Shown: one piece after another, positions 38,099 through 47,726 of the stretch
How the letters are laid out: the number at the start of each line of letters is the position of its first letter
How positions within the stretch are numbered: position 1 is the first letter of the stretch
From: Occallatibacter gabretensis
GTDB lineage: Bacteria > Acidobacteriota > Terriglobia > Terriglobales > Acidobacteriaceae
DNA: 64,000 bases
Assembly (NCBI RefSeq): GCF_001449115.1
Contig: NZ_LAIJ01000004.1
Coordinates: 1 to 64,000, forward strand
Direction: 5' to 3'
Made by a program: the position numbers and the translations under genes
Notes under the pieces: model-generated
Told to the model about the DNA's origin: nothing
Databases searched by the model: none
The model's input: only the letters and a program-made list of their open reading frames with translations

Positions 38099-38202
38099 TT
38101 CGATTTGTGATAACCTGAGTTAGATAAGTCAAAGGGAATAAAGGTGCGAAATGGTTTTTTCTCGCACTGGCATTGCTTCTTTTTGCTGCTTACTGTTACC
38201 GG

Positions 38203-39297
38203 ATGGATACACCAGCCCACTCGCTTCAACCCGCGGCTTCTGCGATTTCCGAAATCGGCATGCCTCTCGTTACGTCCGCTCTTCCAATCGCTCTAAATCC
38301 ACAGGTTTTTTCTGATTGGATCAAGGCGTTTACGCCTCGACGTGGGCTCAGCAATGGACACGCGCAGACTATTATTGGCGATGTCTATCCACGGTCGGCC
38401 TTTCGGCTCGCTTCCAGTACAGATGAAGTCGTAGTGGACCTGCGGGATAACAGCCGCGTGCTCTGTCATTGCCATTGGCAGCCCGTCAGTAATGCCGGTA
38501 GCCGATTGACAGTTGTTCTCATTCATGGACTCGAGGGATCGTCCGACTCTCGCTACATTCAGGGCATCACCACTCGGGCATGGAACGCTGGATGGAATGT
38601 GGTGCGGATGAACATGCGTAACTGCGGCGGCACAGATGCGCTGACACCTACGCTATACCACTCAGGCCTTTCCGGCGACGTCGGCGCAGTGGTGGAGTAC
38701 TACGCGCGGCAAAAAGGTCTTGAGCGCGTGGCGCTCATTGGCTATTCGATGGGCGGCAATCTTGCGCTGAAACTGGCCGGTGAGTGGGGAGCGCGAACGC
38801 CTCTCTGCGCCGTGGCCACGGTTTGCCCGGCCATCGATCTGGCTGTCAGCTCCGACGCTCTGCATACACCTCGCAATCGCTTTTATGAATGGCACTTTTT
38901 GCGGCGGTTGTTGCGGCGTTATAAAACAAAGGCCGCGCTCTTCCCTGATATTTACTCCACAGAAGATTTGGGATCGATTCGTTCGCTGCGGGACTTCGAT
39001 GACAAAATCGTGGCACGCTACTGCAGCTTCCAGGATTCAAGCGATTATTACTATCGTGCAGCAGCGGCCCGCGTTCTTGACGGCATCGCAGTGCCCACGC
39101 TGGTGCTGCGCGCGCTGGACGATCCATTTATCCGGCTCACGCAGGAGACGCGCGAAACTCTTCTGGCCAACCGGCAGATTACGCTGGCGGAGACGCAACA
39201 TGGTGGCCACTGCGCTTTTCTTTCTACTGGAAAAGGCATGGAAGTGCATTGGGCTGAGGCAGCGGTGATTCGGTACCTCCGGGAAATCGCAGCCTGA
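38203..39297 (+). CDS. YheT-family alpha/beta hydrolase
   Basis: This hydrolase of about 364 residues belongs to the YheT/AB-hydrolase-4 group. It shows RRGLSNGHAQTIIG near the start, the oxyanion segment VLIHGLEGSSDS, MNMRNCGG, the nucleophile elbow GYSMGGNLALKLAGEWG and the catalytic His in TQHGGHCAFL. The ATG at 38203 is chosen; a TTG ten codons upstream and an ATG at 38260 are alternatives and none has a strong ribosome binding site. Substrates of this family are poorly known; esterase or lipase-like activity is expected. The next gene begins three bases after its stop, so they share a transcript. Confidence 0.88.
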   Translation: MDTPAHSLQPAASAISEIGMPLVTSALPIALNPQVFSDWIKAFTPRRGLSNGHAQTIIGDVYPRSAFRLASSTDEVVVDLRDNSRVLCHCHWQPVSNAGSRLTVVLIHGLEGSSDSRYIQGITTRAWNAGWNVVRMNMRNCGGTDALTPTLYHSGLSGDVGAVVEYYARQKGLERVALIGYSMGGNLALKLAGEWGARTPLCAVATVCPAIDLAVSSDALHTPRNRFYEWHFLRRLLRRYKTKAALFPDIYSTEDLGSIRSLRDFDDKIVARYCSFQDSSDYYYRAAAARVLDGIAVPTLVLRALDDPFIRLTQETRETLLANRQITLAETQHGGHCAFLSTGKGMEVHWAEAAVIRYLREIAA

Positions 39298-39300
39298 CCC

Positions 39301-39858
39301 ATGGAAGCCGACTGGGAGTTCGAGATTGGCGCCGACGTGCCGATAATCGATGCGCACTGGGAAAGTCTTGTTGATCTGACCGCGCATCCCGAAAAGGTAA
39401 CCGAGTTGCCAGAAGCTGCAGACTTTCCGCAGCTTGCAGATGCGCTTGTGCGGCTGAACGGGCCGCATTCCGCAGTGCGGACATCGAAGTGCGATTTGTG
39501 GCCAGTGGACCTGGATGAAGAATCGCTCGATGCGGATGAACTGGATGCTTCACCCGGCATGGCAGAAGCCGCATGGGCCTGCTATATCGATCTGACGGCT
39601 CGTGATCCGCAACGGTGGGAAAATCCGGACACCATCAGGCAGGATTGTGTTGCTCTCTGTGCTCAGCTTCGTCTGGTTTCGCTGCGCTGCTGCCGTGCGG
39701 ATCTAGTGATTCGCCGCGCTGTTGTAGCCGGCGGAGATGCACTTGGCGTGACCGCCTATCTCACGGCCTGCAGCCAGTCGGAAGAACACGCCAAAAATGT
39801 TCTGAAGCAGGCGCTTCATGCCTTTGCGGATTCCGCTTTGGCTGTCCCGGCGAACTGA
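39301..39858 (+). CDS. Hypothetical acidic protein
   Basis: This 185-residue protein is not recognised. It is soluble, acidic (many Asp and Glu in the middle, e.g. DLDEESLDADELDASPG) and Ala-rich, with no signal peptide, membrane helix or metal motif. It is supported as a gene by its close spacing (three bases) to the hydrolase gene and by normal composition. tRNA-Arg follows 47 bases downstream. A role linked to the hydrolase is possible but only from position. Confidence 0.7.
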   Translation: MEADWEFEIGADVPIIDAHWESLVDLTAHPEKVTELPEAADFPQLADALVRLNGPHSAVRTSKCDLWPVDLDEESLDADELDASPGMAEAAWACYIDLTARDPQRWENPDTIRQDCVALCAQLRLVSLRCCRADLVIRRAVVAGGDALGVTAYLTACSQSEEHAKNVLKQALHAFADSALAVPAN

Positions 39859-39905
39859 AATTCCAATTCGCCGCTACAATAGGACAAGCGCCGCAAACGA
39901 GTTAC

Positions 39906-39982
39906 GGGCGAGTAGCTCAACTGGACAGAGCACCGGCCTTCTAAGCCGGGGGTTGCAGGTTCGAGCCCTGCCTCGCCTACCA
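39906..39982 (+). tRNA. tRNA-Arg (TCT anticodon)
   Basis: A 77-base tRNA with acceptor GGGCGAG/CTCGCCT (first pair G-T), D-stem GCTC/GAGC, anticodon stem CCGGC/GCCGG around anticodon TCT, T-arm GCAGG-TTCGAGC-CCTGC and an encoded CCA end. Confidence 0.95.
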
Positions 39983-40213
39983 TCTTTCAACGGAGCACCA
40001 CGAAGAAAAATTTAGCGTTATTCGACTCAGTAGGATTCGAGCGCACGCTGCGCTCTCTGGCATCCAAGTGATTTGATTTGTGGCATTTGCCATCCATGGC
40101 ATATGCATCCGTGTACGCTCTAAGAAGGTTGCTCTTAGTAACCTCTAATTTTGCACCATCGTGCCGTATCGGCTGGTGCGCTCACGCCGATAGAGCCATT
40201 GAGGAGAAAGACC

Positions 40214-40510
40214 GTGGAAATTCGTAATTCTTTAAGTGGATTGAATGCAATCAGCAATCCGACCCCAGTGAGCAACCAACCGGAAACAGCGCCGCAGAGT
40301 GCACATAAAAATAATCAAACCATGCAGAACACGGATCGAGCAACGGTGAGCGCAGCAGGCGCGGGAATTTCTCAATCCGGTCCGGATAGTGATGTGCGTT
40401 GGGAAAAGGTTACTGCCATACAACAGGCGCTGGCTGCTGGAACCTACAACGTTCCGGCCTCAGCGGTAGCGACGAAGATGGTGGATTCGATGTTGGGAAA
40501 ACCCTCCTAG
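40214..40510 (+). CDS. flgM: Anti-sigma-28 factor FlgM
   Basis: This 98-residue protein has the FlgM pattern: a polar, disordered N-terminal half (Asn, Gln, Ser, Thr rich) and a C-terminal sigma-28-binding region (VRWEKVTAIQQALAAGTYNV, followed by a helix ending in VDSMLG). FlgM holds the flagellar sigma factor FliA inactive until the hook is finished. The GTG at 40214 is chosen because GAGGAG lies seven bases upstream; the frame extends 21 codons further without a site. No other flagellar gene is in the window, so flgM stands alone here. GCCGATAG upstream resembles a sigma-28 -10 box, but its -35 match is poor. Confidence 0.85.
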   Translation: MEIRNSLSGLNAISNPTPVSNQPETAPQSAHKNNQTMQNTDRATVSAAGAGISQSGPDSDVRWEKVTAIQQALAAGTYNVPASAVATKMVDSMLGKPS

Positions 40511-40530
40511 TCCAGACTTTACTTTCATCG

Positions 40531-40562
40531 GGCCCGTCCGGCAGCGGACGGGCCTTTGTTTT
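40531..40562 (+). terminator. Rho-independent terminator after flgM
   Basis: A perfect 10-bp stem (GGCCCGTCCG / CGGACGGGCC) with a GCAG loop is followed by TTTGTTTT. It lies 20 bases after the flgM stop. Confidence 0.92.
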
Positions 40563-40603
40563 GAATGAATGGCCAGCGAGTGGACCCGGCGTATACTTTT
40601 TGC

Positions 40604-41191
40604 ATGATCGCCGTGGAGACCGAAGTAAAATTTCGCGTTACAGACGCGGAGGACCTCAGCCGTCGGCTGAAAGAATCTGGATTTCACTGTGAGACGCCGC
40701 GCGCGTTTGAGAGCAATACACTCTATGACACTGCCGACCGGATGATGCGCTCCAGAACCGAGATTCTTCGCATTCGCAGCTACGCAGGCCGAACGGTGTT
40801 GACCCACAAGCGGCCGCCGGAATCTGGGCCCGGGGAAGACCGGCACAAGCATCGCATTGAGACTGAGACCGCAGTTGCGGATGGAACGGCGCTGGCGGAG
40901 GTTTTTCGCTCGCTGGGGCTGGCTCCGGCCTTTCGATACGAGAAATGGCGTAGCGAGTGGAGCGATGGCAACGGACATTGCGTGGTGGATGAGACCCCGA
41001 TTGGCAGCTTTGCCGAGCTTGAGGGCGAGCCGGAGTGGATTGACCGTGTAGCTGCGGCACTGGGAGTTGCGCCGAATGATTACATTACCGCCAGCTACGG
41101 CAGGCTGTTTGAACAGTGGCGCGCGGAGAACAATTCCACTGCCTCAGACCTGACCTTTGAAGCAGTTCACGCTTCCGCCGCAGCACACTGA
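40604..41191 (+). CDS. CYTH-domain protein (class IV adenylate cyclase / triphosphatase-like)
   Basis: This 195-residue protein has the CYTH signature ExExK near its start (ETEVKFRV), LRIRSYAGRTVLTHKRP, a second acidic tract and VVDETPIGSFAELEGEP. The family forms a tunnel-fold enzyme that binds triphosphates with metal; members are class IV adenylate cyclases, thiamine triphosphatases or inorganic triphosphatases. The ATG at 40604 places the signature at the usual position. TATACT lies only six bases upstream and no ribosome binding site is visible, so a leaderless transcript is possible. Which triphosphate it uses cannot be judged. Confidence 0.87.
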   Translation: MIAVETEVKFRVTDAEDLSRRLKESGFHCETPRAFESNTLYDTADRMMRSRTEILRIRSYAGRTVLTHKRPPESGPGEDRHKHRIETETAVADGTALAEVFRSLGLAPAFRYEKWRSEWSDGNGHCVVDETPIGSFAELEGEPEWIDRVAAALGVAPNDYITASYGRLFEQWRAENNSTASDLTFEAVHASAAAH

Positions 41192-41292
41192 ACTGCGCGG
41201 CTTGTCCCGTTTCTTCGCCTGAAACTCCTCTCATGTGCAGCCGCAATCCGCCGATAAAACGGACAGATGCGCCACCGCGCTCGAGGACCCCA

Positions 41293-41652
41293 ATGAGGAA
41301 ATCATTCGCCTCTTCCCTGCTGAATTTCCGGCAGCATCTGAACAGCTGGTTTGCCCGCGTTGCCTTCCTGGTTCTTCTGGCCGCCTTGGCAGTTACTGCC
41401 CGTGCGGATGAACGCGCTGTCAAGACGCGCGTGCAGCCTGTTTATCCTGAACTCGCCAAGCGCATGAAGATCTCCGGGTCTGTCAGCATTCAAGCCACCG
41501 TGGATGCGGAAGGCAAAGTTACCGATGCCAAGGCTATGAATGGAAACCGCCTGCTGGCCGGTGCTGCCGAGGATGCTGTTCGTAAATGGAAATTTGTTCC
41601 AGGCGACGGTGTTTCGGTTGTGACCGTGGAAATCAACTTTGCTATGCAATAA
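41293..41652 (+). CDS. TonB C-terminal domain protein
   Basis: This 119-residue protein has an N-terminal membrane or signal segment (VAFLVLLAALAVTARA, about 25-40) and then only a TonB-C-like domain (VQPVYPELAKRMKISGSVSI, then ATVDAEGKVTDAK and AVRKWKFVPG). It lacks the long Pro-rich spacer of a true TonB, so it cannot span the periplasm in the usual way. It is either a short exported TonB-C protein or an accessory. GAGGA precedes the ATG; an upstream extension to 41233 is unsupported. Confidence 0.83.
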   Translation: MRKSFASSLLNFRQHLNSWFARVAFLVLLAALAVTARADERAVKTRVQPVYPELAKRMKISGSVSIQATVDAEGKVTDAKAMNGNRLLAGAAEDAVRKWKFVPGDGVSVVTVEINFAMQ

Positions 41653-41674
41653 AACTGAAGGTATTGCGGCACAC

Positions 41675-41703
41675 AAAAGGCGCGCCAGAGTGGCGCGCCT
41701 TTT
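41675..41703. terminator. Bidirectional terminator between the TonB-C gene and secA
   Basis: Perfect 13-base arms (AAAAGGCGCGCCA / TGGCGCGCCTTTT) around a 3-base loop give a T-run on both strands. It lies between convergent genes, 22 bases after one stop and 15 bases after the other, and serves both. Confidence 0.92.
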
Positions 41704-41718
41704 GCTATCGGGCGCAGC

Positions 41719-44700
41719 TTATGCTTCCACGCCGTGGCATTTTTTGTACTTCTTGCCTGAGCCACAAGGGCACGGATCATTGCGGCCTACTTTTTCGCCC
41801 GTGCGGCGCTGGTTAGGCGCGCCGGCAGCGGAGCCTCCGGCCATCTGCGCGGCTTTTAGCTCCCGCTCCTTTTTGCGAGCAAACTCCTTTTCGAGTGCGT
41901 CGATGGTGGTGTGCGGCGCGCGCGTAGGTACGGGTACGGCTGCGGCCGCGATTTCGCGAGGAGCAGGAACGGCATCGATGACAGCACTGGCCACAGGCGG
42001 CGCAGGAGGAACATGCCTGCTAGGCTGCGGTACAGCCTGCACCGGCTGACCACTCTCATCGATGATCTGCATGCGGAAGAGGAAGCGCACGGTGTCTTCC
42101 TGGAAGCGCTGCATCATGCTCTCAAACATATCGAAGGACTCGCGCTTATAAGCCACGAGCGGATCCTGTTGCGCGTAGCCGCGCAGGCCGATACCTTCCT
42201 TCAGGTGATCCATTGAGAGGAGATGATCCTTCCAGAGCCCATCGATGACGCTGAGCATGACCATGCGCTCGTGATAGCGCATAGTCTCAGGACCGAGAAT
42301 TTTCTCCTTCGCTTCGTACTCCTGCTTGAGCCGTTCGTAGATAGTATCGCCTAGCTCGTGGCGATTGAGTTCGGCGATGTTGATGCCTGCAGCGCTCAAG
42401 CTGAGCCCGAACTGGCCTATGACCTTCTCTTCGAGACCCTTCACATTCCACTTGTCAGGATGCTCGTTTTCAGGCGAGAACTCATCCAACGCGCCGCTCA
42501 GAATATTGCTCACGTAGTCATCCAGCACAAGCTCACGCTGGTCGACACCTTCAAGAAGCTTGCGACGCAGGCCATAGACGGCTTCGCGCTGCTTATTCAT
42601 TACGTCGTCGTACTCAAGCAGATGTTTGCGGGACTCAAAGTTTTGCGCTTCGACAGCTTTCTGCGCACCTTCAATGCGCTTGGAGATCATGCGCGACTCG
42701 ATAGGCACGCCTTCTTCCATGCCCAAGCGCTCCAGCAATACGGAAACCCACTGCTTGGCGAAGATACGCATGAGATCGTCTTCCAACGAGAGGAAGAAGC
42801 GCGAGGCGCCTGGGTCACCTTGGCGTCCGGCACGGCCGCGGAGCTGATTATCAATGCGGCGGGACTCGTGACGCTCCGTGCCGAGGATAAAAAGACCGCC
42901 TGCCTCGCGGACTTTTTCCCGCTCAGCATCGGCGGTGGCGGCATGGATGATGTTGACCTCTGTCCAGTCGGGCTCAGAGATCTCAAACTCCTGCCCCTGA
43001 TAGTAGAAGCGCAGGAAGCCGGCTGGGGCCATGGGGTTGATGGCGCCCTCAGCCAAACTGATGGCGCGAGCGTGCCCCTGCTTGACGAGCTGCTGGCGGG
43101 TCATGAAGTCCGCATTGCCGCCGAGCAGAATATCCGTGCCCCGGCCCGCCATATTTGTGGAAATGGTTACCATGCCGAAACGACCGGCCTGCGCGACGAT
43201 CTCCGCTTCGCGCTCGTGGAATTTTGCGTTCAGCACGACGTGCCGCACGCCCTTGCGCTGCAGGATGTTCGAGAGGCGCTCCGATTTCTCAATGGAAGTG
43301 GTACCGACCAGGACAGGCTGGCCTGTTTCATTCAGCTCGGCGATGCTGTCCGCGACAGCTGTGTACTTTTCTTTCTCAGTACGATAAACAACGTCAGAAT
43401 TTTCGAGGCGAAGCATCGGCTTGTTTGTGGGGATGACCACGATCTCAAGCTTGTAGATTTTTTCGAACTCGGCGGCTTCAGTTTCTGCTGTGCCGGTCAT
43501 GCCGCTGAGCTTTTGATAGAGGCGAAAGTAGTTCTGGAAGGTAATGGTGGCAAGGGTCTGATCTTCCTTGCGGATATTCACGCCTTCTTTGGCCTCGATG
43601 GATTGGTGCAGGCCATCACTCCAGCGGCGACCCGGCATGAGACGGCCGGTAAAGGTATCGACGATAATGACTTCGCCGTCCTTGACGACGTATTCCACGT
43701 CGCGGCGATAAAGCGCATCCGCCTTGATGGCATTTTCGACGTAATGCTTGAGATCCCAGTTTTCGACGTCAGCAATGTTGTCGATGCCGAGATGTTTTTC
43801 GATGGTGATCCAGCCCTCGTCTGTGACGCCGATGGTGCGATGCTTCTCATCGACAACATAATCGCCGCTAAAATACTTCTCACCTTCAGAGAGCGAGATT
43901 CCGAGTTCTGCCTGGCGCTTGTGGTCACTCCACTCCACTTCTTCGCCTAACTTGAGCAGGGGCATGATTTTGCGAACGCGAACATATTGATCAGAGGTGA
44001 CGTCAGTGGGGCCGGAGATGATGAGTGGCGTGCGTGCTTCATCGATGAGGATGGAGTCGACTTCATCGACAATCGCGTAATAGTGCCCGCGCTGTACGCA
44101 GTCCTTGATATCGAACTTCATGTTGTCGCGCAAGTAATCAAAGCCGAATTCATTGTTGGTGCCGTAAGTGATGTCAGAGGCGTAGGCATTGCGGCGTTCC
44201 TCATCGCTCAAGTCGTGCACGATAACGCCGACGGTGAGGCCGAGAAATTCATAGATTTTCCCCATCCACTCGGCGTCGCGCTTGGCGAGGTAGTCGTTGA
44301 CCGTGATGACGTGAACGCCTCTACCGGCAAGTGCGTTCAAGTAACAGGAAAGCGTAGCGACGAGAGTCTTTCCTTCTCCGGTTTTCATCTCGGAGATTTT
44401 GCCCGCGTGCAGTACCATGCCGCCGATCAGTTGCACGTCGAAGTGGCGCATTTTGACTGAACGCCAGCCAGCTTCGCGGACTACCGCAAAGGCCTCCGGG
44501 AGGATCTCATTGAGCGCAGCGTTCTCAGCGACCTTGATGGCATCCGCATCGTTAAGTTCAGCAACGCGAGCCGCGATACGCGATTTGAATTCAAAAGTTT
44601 TGGCGCGAAGCTGCTCGTCGGAGAGTTTCTGAACGCTTTCTTCCAGTGCGTTGATTTGCGCCACAATGGGCACAAGGCGTTTAACGGCACGCTCATTGGC

Positions 44701-44739
44701 TGTGCCGAAGATTTTTGTCAGTACTTTATCGAGAACCAC
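41719..44739 (-). CDS. secA: Preprotein translocase ATPase SecA
   Basis: This 1006-residue protein is the Sec motor ATPase that drives proteins through SecYEG. It has Walker A (MKTGEGKTL) after VLHAGKISE, the [13 protein letters not shown]alker B/DEAD segment, the preprotein cross-linking region, the second nucleotide-binding fold ([26 protein letters not shown]) and a C-terminal zinc-binding SEC-C tail ([18 protein letters not shown]) reached through a Pro/Ala-rich linker. GTG is the start, with GGAG upstream. It is longer than the E. coli protein, mainly in the C-terminal region and linker. All hallmark motifs are intact. Confidence 0.98.
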   Translation of the reverse strand: MVLDKVLTKIFGTANERAVKRLVPIVAQINALEESVQKLSDEQLRAKTFEFKSRIAARVAELNDADAIKVAENAALNEILPEAFAVVREAGWRSVKMRHFDVQLIGGMVLHAGKISEMKTGEGKTLVATLSCYLNALAGRGVHVITVNDYLAKRDAEWMGKIYEFLGLTVGVIVHDLSDEERRNAYASDITYGTNNEFGFDYLRDNMKFDIKDCVQRGHYYAIVDEVDSILIDEARTPLIISGPTDVTSDQYVRVRKIMPLLKLGEEVEWSDHKRQAELGISLSEGEKYFSGDYVVDEKHRTIGVTDEGWITIEKHLGIDNIADVENWDLKHYVENAIKADALYRRDVEYVVKDGEVIIVDTFTGRLMPGRRWSDGLHQSIEAKEGVNIRKEDQTLATITFQNYFRLYQKLSGMTGTAETEAAEFEKIYKLEIVVIPTNKPMLRLENSDVVYRTEKEKYTAVADSIAELNETGQPVLVGTTSIEKSERLSNILQRKGVRHVVLNAKFHEREAEIVAQAGRFGMVTISTNMAGRGTDILLGGNADFMTRQQLVKQGHARAISLAEGAINPMAPAGFLRFYYQGQEFEISEPDWTEVNIIHAATADAEREKVREAGGLFILGTERHESRRIDNQLRGRAGRQGDPGASRFFLSLEDDLMRIFAKQWVSVLLERLGMEEGVPIESRMISKRIEGAQKAVEAQNFESRKHLLEYDDVMNKQREAVYGLRRKLLEGVDQRELVLDDYVSNILSGALDEFSPENEHPDKWNVKGLEEKVIGQFGLSLSAAGINIAELNRHELGDTIYERLKQEYEAKEKILGPETMRYHERMVMLSVIDGLWKDHLLSMDHLKEGIGLRGYAQQDPLVAYKRESFDMFESMMQRFQEDTVRFLFRMQIIDESGQPVQAVPQPSRHVPPAPPVASAVIDAVPAPREIAAAAVPVPTRAPHTTIDALEKEFARKKERELKAAQMAGGSAAGAPNQRRTGEKVGRNDPCPCGSGKKYKKCHGVEA

Positions 44740-44835
44740 GTGTTGCTCCGTATTTCAGTGTGAATTCCGCGCTCTGAGGGAGTTAGGCCTGGGATCTTTC
44801 GCGGGCCTGTGAACGATGCTGCAAACCTGAAAAGG

Positions 44836-45225
44836 TCAGGCGAGCGAGACAGGCGGAGGACGCTGGAAGGAGGAAGGAAGAGCTGGAGATGCCAGATAAC
44901 AGCGGGAGAAATCTGTTCGGAAAGCCAGAAAACCCAACGGCGCAATGAGGCCGATGAACAGCACCGGCAACATAGCCTGTATCAGGCTATCACTGGAGTT
45001 GCGAGTGGCGGAGTATGTCTGGCGCGAGGACCAGCTCTTCAGCAGCCGTGGAACGCCGCGCGGAGTGAATGCGCTGGAATTTGAATGCCCGGAGAGAAAC
45101 TCGAAGACAGGATGCGCGAATGCCGCGGAGTTTGCCGCACCGGCTTCTGCGCGCGCCACGGTGGCAACAGCCACAACGGCGACCGCAAGCCAAATCCACG
45201 CGCTTCTGTATCGAGTAGCTTTCAT
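44836..45225 (-). CDS. Hypothetical exported or membrane protein
   Basis: About 129 residues with an N-terminal signal-like segment (SAWIWLAVAVVAVATVARAEA), a polar Ser-rich middle and a second hydrophobic stretch (LIQAMLPVLFIGLIAPLGFLAF) before a short tail ending FQRPPPVSLA. No family is recognised. The two hydrophobic parts and the matching polarity support a small membrane protein. It sits upstream of secA on the same strand, with 96 bases between. The start could be the ATG at 45246. It remains possible that this frame is not translated. Confidence 0.5.
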   Translation of the reverse strand: MKATRYRSAWIWLAVAVVAVATVARAEAGAANSAAFAHPVFEFLSGHSNSSAFTPRGVPRLLKSWSSRQTYSATRNSSDSLIQAMLPVLFIGLIAPLGFLAFRTDFSRCYLASPALPSSFQRPPPVSLA

Positions 45226-45286
45226 GCCTGGGAGTAGATGAGCCATAGGCCCATCTACTTATTGTGCCATAAAGGAGCCTGGCGCC

Positions 45287-46915
45287 TCAGTGCCCACCGG
45301 CCGGTCCGCCGCCAATATGGAAGCGCCGCGTCAACAGCACCAGCGGGGCAGCGATCAGCGTCAGGATGCCAATAATGTAGAAGCAGTCCATAAAGGCAAG
45401 CATCTGCGTCTGATTATGGAGCTGGTCGTAGACGCGACCATACGCGGCGCTGAGCGCGTTAGCATGGGAAAAGCCGTGCGTCTCAAGAAAAGCTGCCGTG
45501 TTTTGCACCTGCTGCTGCAGCCAGGGAGAAGAAGCGGCGATACTGCCGCCAGTCCTGGATTGATGGAAGTCCTGCCGGCGCTCCGTGATGGTGCTCATAA
45601 AGGCAATGCCGAAGCTGCCGCCCCAGTTGCGAAAGAAATTGGTGAGCGAAGATGCCTTGTTGTTTTCGCTTGGCTTGAGCTCCGAGTAGGCAATGACCGA
45701 GAGCGGGACGAAGAAAAATGCGTAGCCGAGACCCTGGAGCGCGCGGGCCCAGGCATAGTGCGCGTAATCGGTGTCTAGAGTGAAATGGCTATAGTGGATG
45801 AAAGAAATTCCGACCACCACCACAGCACCGAAGAGCAGGATACGCGGCTGGACGATTTTGCGCTGAACGAGCTGTGCACCTACGGGAGCCAGCAGCGTGA
45901 TGACAAATGCGCCGGGGCCGAGAACCAGTCCCGCGTCGATGGCTCGATAGCCGTAGAGTGATTGCAGGAGTTGCGGGATCATGGTGGTCGATGCAAAGAG
46001 CCCGACGCCGAAGACGAAGTAGAAGAGATTGGCGAGAGCGAAGTTACGCGATCTCAGCAAGCGGAATTCAATGACTGGGTCTTTGTGATGGAGCTCCCAG
46101 AAGACTGCCGTAACGAGACAGACTAAGGCAATGACAAACATCACCACGATGAAGTTGGAGCCGAACCAATCGTCAATCTGACCGCGATCGAGGAAAATTT
46201 CCAGCGCGGCTGAGCCAATACCGATCAATGCGATGCCTAAGGCGTCCACGCGAAGCTTGCCGTCCGGGCCGCGAACGGTTTTGCGTTCCTCTGCAAACTG
46301 TGGCGAATCATGCACGAAGCGGCTGGTGAGCACCATGGAAAGAATACCGATCGGGATATTGATCAGGAAAACCCAACGCCAGTTGTAGTTGTCAGTGATC
46401 CAACCGCCGAGCACCGGGCCAATGGCCGGTGCGGTGACAATCGCGATGGTGTAGAGCGCGAAGGCCGAGGCGCGCTGGGCCGGCGGAAAGGTATCGACCA
46501 GGATGGCCTGCTCTACCGGGGCAAGACCGCCACCACCAATGCCCTGCAGAACGCGCGCGAGCAGCATGATTTCGAGGCTTGGCGCGATGCCGCAGAGAAA
46601 CGATGTTGCGGTGAAAAGCGCCACGCATATCATGTAGTAATTTTTGCGGCCAAGCACGCGGGAAAGCCATGCGGACATAGGCAAAACTACGGCATTGGCG
46701 ACTAGATATGTAGTTAGAATCCAGGTGACTTCGTCATAAGAGCGCCCCAGGCCGCCGGCTATATAAGGAAGAGAAACATTAGCGATGGAGGTGTCAAGCA
46801 ACTCCATGAATGTGGCCAGCGTGACGGTAAGCGCAATCACCCATGGATTGATGGCGGGGCGCGCAACGGTCAGGCGGAGCGGAGCGGATGGGGCAACGGT
46901 AGCTGTGGCGGCCAT
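45287..46915 (-). CDS. DHA2-family MFS drug/multidrug efflux transporter (EmrB/QacA type)
   Basis: This 542-residue transporter has about 14 predicted helices. Motifs of the DHA2 family are LATFMELLDTSIANVSLPYI in helix 1, WLSRVLGRKNYYM in the loop after helix 2, and LARVLQGIGGGGLAPVEQAI in helix 4 (motif C region nearby: APAIGPVLGGWI). Such transporters expel drugs or small toxic compounds with proton exchange. The ATG at 46915 is chosen; an extension to 47005 would cross the operator. It is divergent from a TetR regulator, with a perfect operator palindrome between, so induction by substrate is likely. No EmrA-type adaptor is adjacent. Confidence 0.93.
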   Translation of the reverse strand: MAATATVAPSAPLRLTVARPAINPWVIALTVTLATFMELLDTSIANVSLPYIAGGLGRSYDEVTWILTTYLVANAVVLPMSAWLSRVLGRKNYYMICVALFTATSFLCGIAPSLEIMLLARVLQGIGGGGLAPVEQAILVDTFPPAQRASAFALYTIAIVTAPAIGPVLGGWITDNYNWRWVFLINIPIGILSMVLTSRFVHDSPQFAEERKTVRGPDGKLRVDALGIALIGIGSAALEIFLDRGQIDDWFGSNFIVVMFVIALVCLVTAVFWELHHKDPVIEFRLLRSRNFALANLFYFVFGVGLFASTTMIPQLLQSLYGYRAIDAGLVLGPGAFVITLLAPVGAQLVQRKIVQPRILLFGAVVVVGISFIHYSHFTLDTDYAHYAWARALQGLGYAFFFVPLSVIAYSELKPSENNKASSLTNFFRNWGGSFGIAFMSTITERRQDFHQSRTGGSIAASSPWLQQQVQNTAAFLETHGFSHANALSAAYGRVYDQLHNQTQMLAFMDCFYIIGILTLIAAPLVLLTRRFHIGGGPAGGH

Positions 46916-46940
46916 GCAGAATCCGAAGTTGCTTGAAATT

Positions 46941-46958
46941 TGAGACCGATCGGTCTCA
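46941..46958. promoter_or_regulatory. TetR operator, 18-bp perfect palindrome
   Basis: TGAGACCGATCGGTCTCA is a perfect 18-bp palindrome between the divergent MFS gene (start 46915) and TetR gene (start 47029). The AGACC/GGTCT arms resemble boxes bound by LmrA/YxaF-type TetR regulators. It is 26 bases upstream of the transporter start, so binding would block its promoter. Confidence 0.8.
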
Positions 46959-47028
46959 TAATGGATCAGATTCAATGTGGCAGCTTCGGATGCGTTTTTT
47001 TGCATCCGATGGATTCAGAGGAGCAGAG

Positions 47029-47619
47029 ATGGCGAAGAAAGGCGAGACAACACGGCAGATGATTGTTGTCGCGGCTGCGCCTATCTTCAATCAGCGCGGC
47101 TACGAGGGAACCTCCATGCAAAATCTGATGGAGGCTACGGGCCTGGAAAAGGGCGGGCTCTACAGGCATTTTTCCGGCAAGGAAGAGCTTGCCGCTGAGG
47201 CACTTCGTTACTCGCTGAAACAGTCTGTCAAAATACGTACCGAACACGTAGATGGCGAGCACGGCGCGCTCGCGTTGCTGAGATCGCTGGTAAGACGGTT
47301 CGTTGAAAAACCGTCCAGTATGCCGGGCGGCTGTCCGCTGATGAACACCGCTATTGATTCAGACGATGGCAACCCCACTTTGCGCGGATTGGCGCACGAA
47401 GCCTTGAGTGACTGGAGAACCCGGCTGATCAAGGTCATCAGCGATGGAATCCGTGACGGTGAAATCAAAGCGGAGACCGTTCCTCGAGAGATCGCGAATA
47501 CGATCATTGCCGCGCTCGAAGGAGCACTTATGATCAGCCGGCTGGATGGAAATCGGGTTGCGCTGGCGGACGCGCGGAAATCTCTGGAAGTTCTACTGAA
47601 CCAGATCGCTGCAGGGTAA
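47029..47619 (+). CDS. TetR/AcrR-family repressor of the divergent MFS pump
   Basis: This 196-residue regulator has the TetR DNA-binding domain at the N-terminus (FNQRGYEGTSMQNLMEATGL, then KGGLYRHFSGKEELAAEA). The C-terminal ligand domain has GGCPLMNTAIDSDDGNPTLR, a pattern of the LmrA/YxaF-like group. The ATG at 47029 is preceded by GAGGAG at five bases; the 32-codon upstream extension would run through the operator and is rejected. It probably represses itself and the transporter. Confidence 0.94.
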   Translation: MAKKGETTRQMIVVAAAPIFNQRGYEGTSMQNLMEATGLEKGGLYRHFSGKEELAAEALRYSLKQSVKIRTEHVDGEHGALALLRSLVRRFVEKPSSMPGGCPLMNTAIDSDDGNPTLRGLAHEALSDWRTRLIKVISDGIRDGEIKAETVPREIANTIIAALEGALMISRLDGNRVALADARKSLEVLLNQIAAG

Positions 47620-47726
47620 AATCCTCTTAACGCAGATTCAAGAAAGCCTGCTAACGCGAAAGCCTCGCTCTCTGCAACGAAGCTGAGGCATTCTGCACTT
47701 TCAATTCAGAAACTTCCGGAGGCTTG

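Noticed and set aside
40185..40213. Possible FliA (sigma-28) promoter before flgM
   Set aside because: GCCGATAG fits the -10, but the bases 15 upstream (TATC) are a poor match to the TAAA -35, so I do not list it as a feature.
42358..43950. Plus-strand frame of 530 codons
   Set aside because: It lies wholly antisense to secA. Its length follows from secA codon bias, and it has no motif of its own.
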